Shown here: positions 62,560 through 64,000 of the stretch, piece after piece
How positions within the stretch are numbered: position 1 is the stretch's first letter
Layout: each line of letters starts with the position of its first letter
Assembly (NCBI GenBank): GCA_947500645.1
Contig: CANMSD010000003.1
Location: 308,501 to 372,500 of the forward strand
Origin: an uncultured Erythrobacter sp.
Lineage (GTDB): Bacteria > Pseudomonadota > Alphaproteobacteria > Sphingomonadales > Sphingomonadaceae
Direction: 5' to 3'
DNA length: 64,000 nucleotides
The notes under the pieces: generated by a model
What the model saw: the letters and a program-made list of their open reading frames with translations, nothing else
Told to the model about the DNA's origin: nothing
The model's database searches: none
Made by a program: the position numbers and the translations under genes

Positions 62560-63969
62560 TCAACTGCTATAATACATGTCGAACTCGACCGGAGCCGGAG
62601 TGGTTTCGAGGCGGGAAACCTCTTCCCACTTGAGTTCGCAATAGGCGTCGATCTGGTCTTTCGAGAACACGTCGCCCTTCAGCAGGAAGTCGTGATCCGC
62701 TTCAAGAGCCTCGAGCGCTTCGCGCAGCGAACCGCACACGGTCGGCACGTCGGCAAGCTCGGCCGGAGGCAGATCGTAAAGGTTCTTGTCCATCGCCTCG
62801 CCCGGATGGATCTTGTTCTCGATCCCGTCGAGGCCTGCCATCAACAGCGCCGAGAAGGCGAGATATGGGTTAGCCAGCGCATCCGGGAAGCGGAACTCGA
62901 CGCGCTTCGACTTCTCGCCCGCGCCGTAAGGGATACGGCATGACGCCGAGCGGTTACGTGCCGAATAGGCGAGCAGCACGGGCGCTTCAAAGCCTGGGAC
63001 CAGGCGCTTGTAGCTGTTGGTGGTCGCATTGGTGAAGGCGTTGCAGGCCTTCGCATGCTTGATCACGCCGCCGATGTAGTGGAGGCAGGTTTCCGAAAGG
63101 CCTGCGTACTCATTGCCAGCGAAGGTTGGCGTGCCGTCCTTCCAGATCGACATGTGTGTGTGCATGCCAGAGCCATTGTCGTCCTTGATCGGCTTGGGCA
63201 TGAACGTTGCGGTCTTGCCATATGCGTGAGCGACCTGCTGCACGACGTATTTGTAGACCTGCACGCGGTCGGCAGTCTGGACGAGGTTGCCAAAGGTAAT
63301 GCCCAGCTCGTGCTGCGCGGCGGCAACTTCATGGTGATGCTTGTCCATGGGCAGGCCCATTTCCATCATCGTTGCGACCATTTCGCCGCGAATGTCCATC
63401 GCGCTATCGACCGGAGCTACCGGGAAGTAGCCGCCTTTGGCGCGTGGGCGGTGGCCCATATTGCCGCCGTCATATTCCTTGCCGGTATTGGTCGGCAGCT
63501 CGATATCGTCGATCGCATAGCCCGAACCTGCATAGCCATCTTCAAAGCGAACATCGTCGAACATGAAGAACTCAGGTTCTGGCCCGACATAGACCGTGTC
63601 GCCGATGCCAGTCGACTTGAGGTAAGCTTCGGCGCGCTTTGCGGTCGAACGTGGATCGCGGCCGTAAAGCTGACCGTCCGATGGCTCGACGATGTCGCAG
63701 AATATGCTGAGCATCGGCGTTGCGGAGAACGGATCGATGTAAACGCTTTCGAGGTCCGGCTTCAGGATCATGTCGGATTCGTTGATCGCCTTCCAGCCTT
63801 CGATCGAAGAACCGTCGAACATCAGGCCGTCTTCAATAGCGTCTTCGTCCATGACGCTGGCGCACATCGAGAGGTGCTGCCATTTGCCCTTGGGATCGGT
63901 GAAGCGCAGATCGATCCACTCGATCTCTTCATCTTTGATCCGCTTCACGATATCTTTTGCACTTGCCAT
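62560..63969 (-). CDS. glnA: Glutamine synthetase type I
   Basis: 469 residues of GSI-beta type: the DGSSIEGW loop, the [10 protein letters not shown] metal-binding segment, [25 protein letters not shown], and the adenylylation site Tyr398 in [10 protein letters not shown]. It makes glutamine from glutamate, ammonia and ATP and is controlled by GlnE adenylylation. The start ATG has a GGAG site. The upstream sequence is cut by the window edge; glnB is often the preceding gene in alphaproteobacteria. The 3' end is followed by hairpins and a terminator. Confidence 0.98.
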   Translation of the reverse strand: MASAKDIVKRIKDEEIEWIDLRFTDPKGKWQHLSMCASVMDEDAIEDGLMFDGSSIEGWKAINESDMILKPDLESVYIDPFSATPMLSIFCDIVEPSDGQLYGRDPRSTAKRAEAYLKSTGIGDTVYVGPEPEFFMFDDVRFEDGYAGSGYAIDDIELPTNTGKEYDGGNMGHRPRAKGGYFPVAPVDSAMDIRGEMVATMMEMGLPMDKHHHEVAAAQHELGITFGNLVQTADRVQVYKYVVQQVAHAYGKTATFMPKPIKDDNGSGMHTHMSIWKDGTPTFAGNEYAGLSETCLHYIGGVIKHAKACNAFTNATTNSYKRLVPGFEAPVLLAYSARNRSASCRIPYGAGEKSKRVEFRFPDALANPYLAFSALLMAGLDGIENKIHPGEAMDKNLYDLPPAELADVPTVCGSLREALEALEADHDFLLKGDVFSKDQIDAYCELKWEEVSRLETTPAPVEFDMYYSS

Positions 63970-64000
63970 GGTTCTAAATTCTCCAGCTTGTCTGTAATTG
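63970..64000 (-). other. glnA 5' leader at the window edge
   Basis: 31 bases upstream of the glnA start, with GGAG about ten bases before the ATG. No complete promoter or upstream gene is visible within the window. Confidence 0.5.

Overview
The window is GC-rich, densely coded chromosome from an alphaproteobacterium, most likely Sphingomonadales and probably an Erythrobacteraceae member (inference). The grounds are large sphingomonad-style TonB-dependent receptors, an ispH-thrB-rnhA cluster, an argS-SPOR-nagZ-scpA-scpB-tatABC cluster, a Tad/Cpa pilus locus, and protein sequences of Erythrobacter character. I see no rRNA, tRNA, CRISPR array or intact insertion sequence.

Region by region. (1) 1-7346, minus strand: the promoter-proximal part of a contractile injection system of the extracellular (eCIS/PVC/Afp-like) type, in the order sheath, tube, T4-type baseplate protein, proline-rich accessory protein, DUF4255 terminator-like protein, AAA+ ATPase, a small unknown protein, and the start of another gene that runs off the left edge. 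The genes are coupled by 4-base overlaps. (2) 7895-10471: clpB, divergent from the eCIS operon. (3) 10799-20219: outer-membrane uptake region with a large TonB receptor, an exported S9 peptidase, a decayed receptor remnant and a second TonB receptor. (4) 20749-26953: acyl-CoA metabolism (thiolase, SDR dehydrogenase, enoyl-CoA hydratase, MarR regulator), split by a YadA-type trimeric autotransporter whose Shine-Dalgarno lies in a hairpin. (5) 27073-34520, minus: Tad/Flp pilus genes cpaA, cpaB, cpaC, cpaD, cpaE, tadB, tadC, but with no cpaF ATPase and no flp pilin in the cluster. (6) 34662-36987: alpha/beta hydrolase, DauA-like FAD oxidase, DUF1508 protein. (7) 37118-39623, minus: ispH, thrB, rnhA. 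(8) 39740-47408, plus: lipoprotein, argS, SPOR protein, nagZ, scpA, scpB, tatA, tatB, tatC. (9) 47601-50822, minus: a small secreted or membrane protein with its own promoter and terminator, an exported amidohydrolase, and a 3-hydroxyisobutyrate dehydrogenase-like enzyme. (10) 50934-59775, plus: threonine ammonia-lyase, aminoacyl-tRNA-protein transferase, tamA, tamB. (11) 59907-63969: GH24 lysozyme, membrane-bound AraC-type regulator, a small secreted protein, glutamine synthetase.

Most notable points: the eCIS operon with its sigma-54-like promoter; a roughly 100-nt structured element present twice, each copy just after a plus-strand stop codon, whose arms differ in sequence but keep their pairing; the hairpin-masked start of an almost stalkless trimeric autotransporter; and the incomplete Tad locus. 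All calls come from reading the sequence; no database search or folding program was run.
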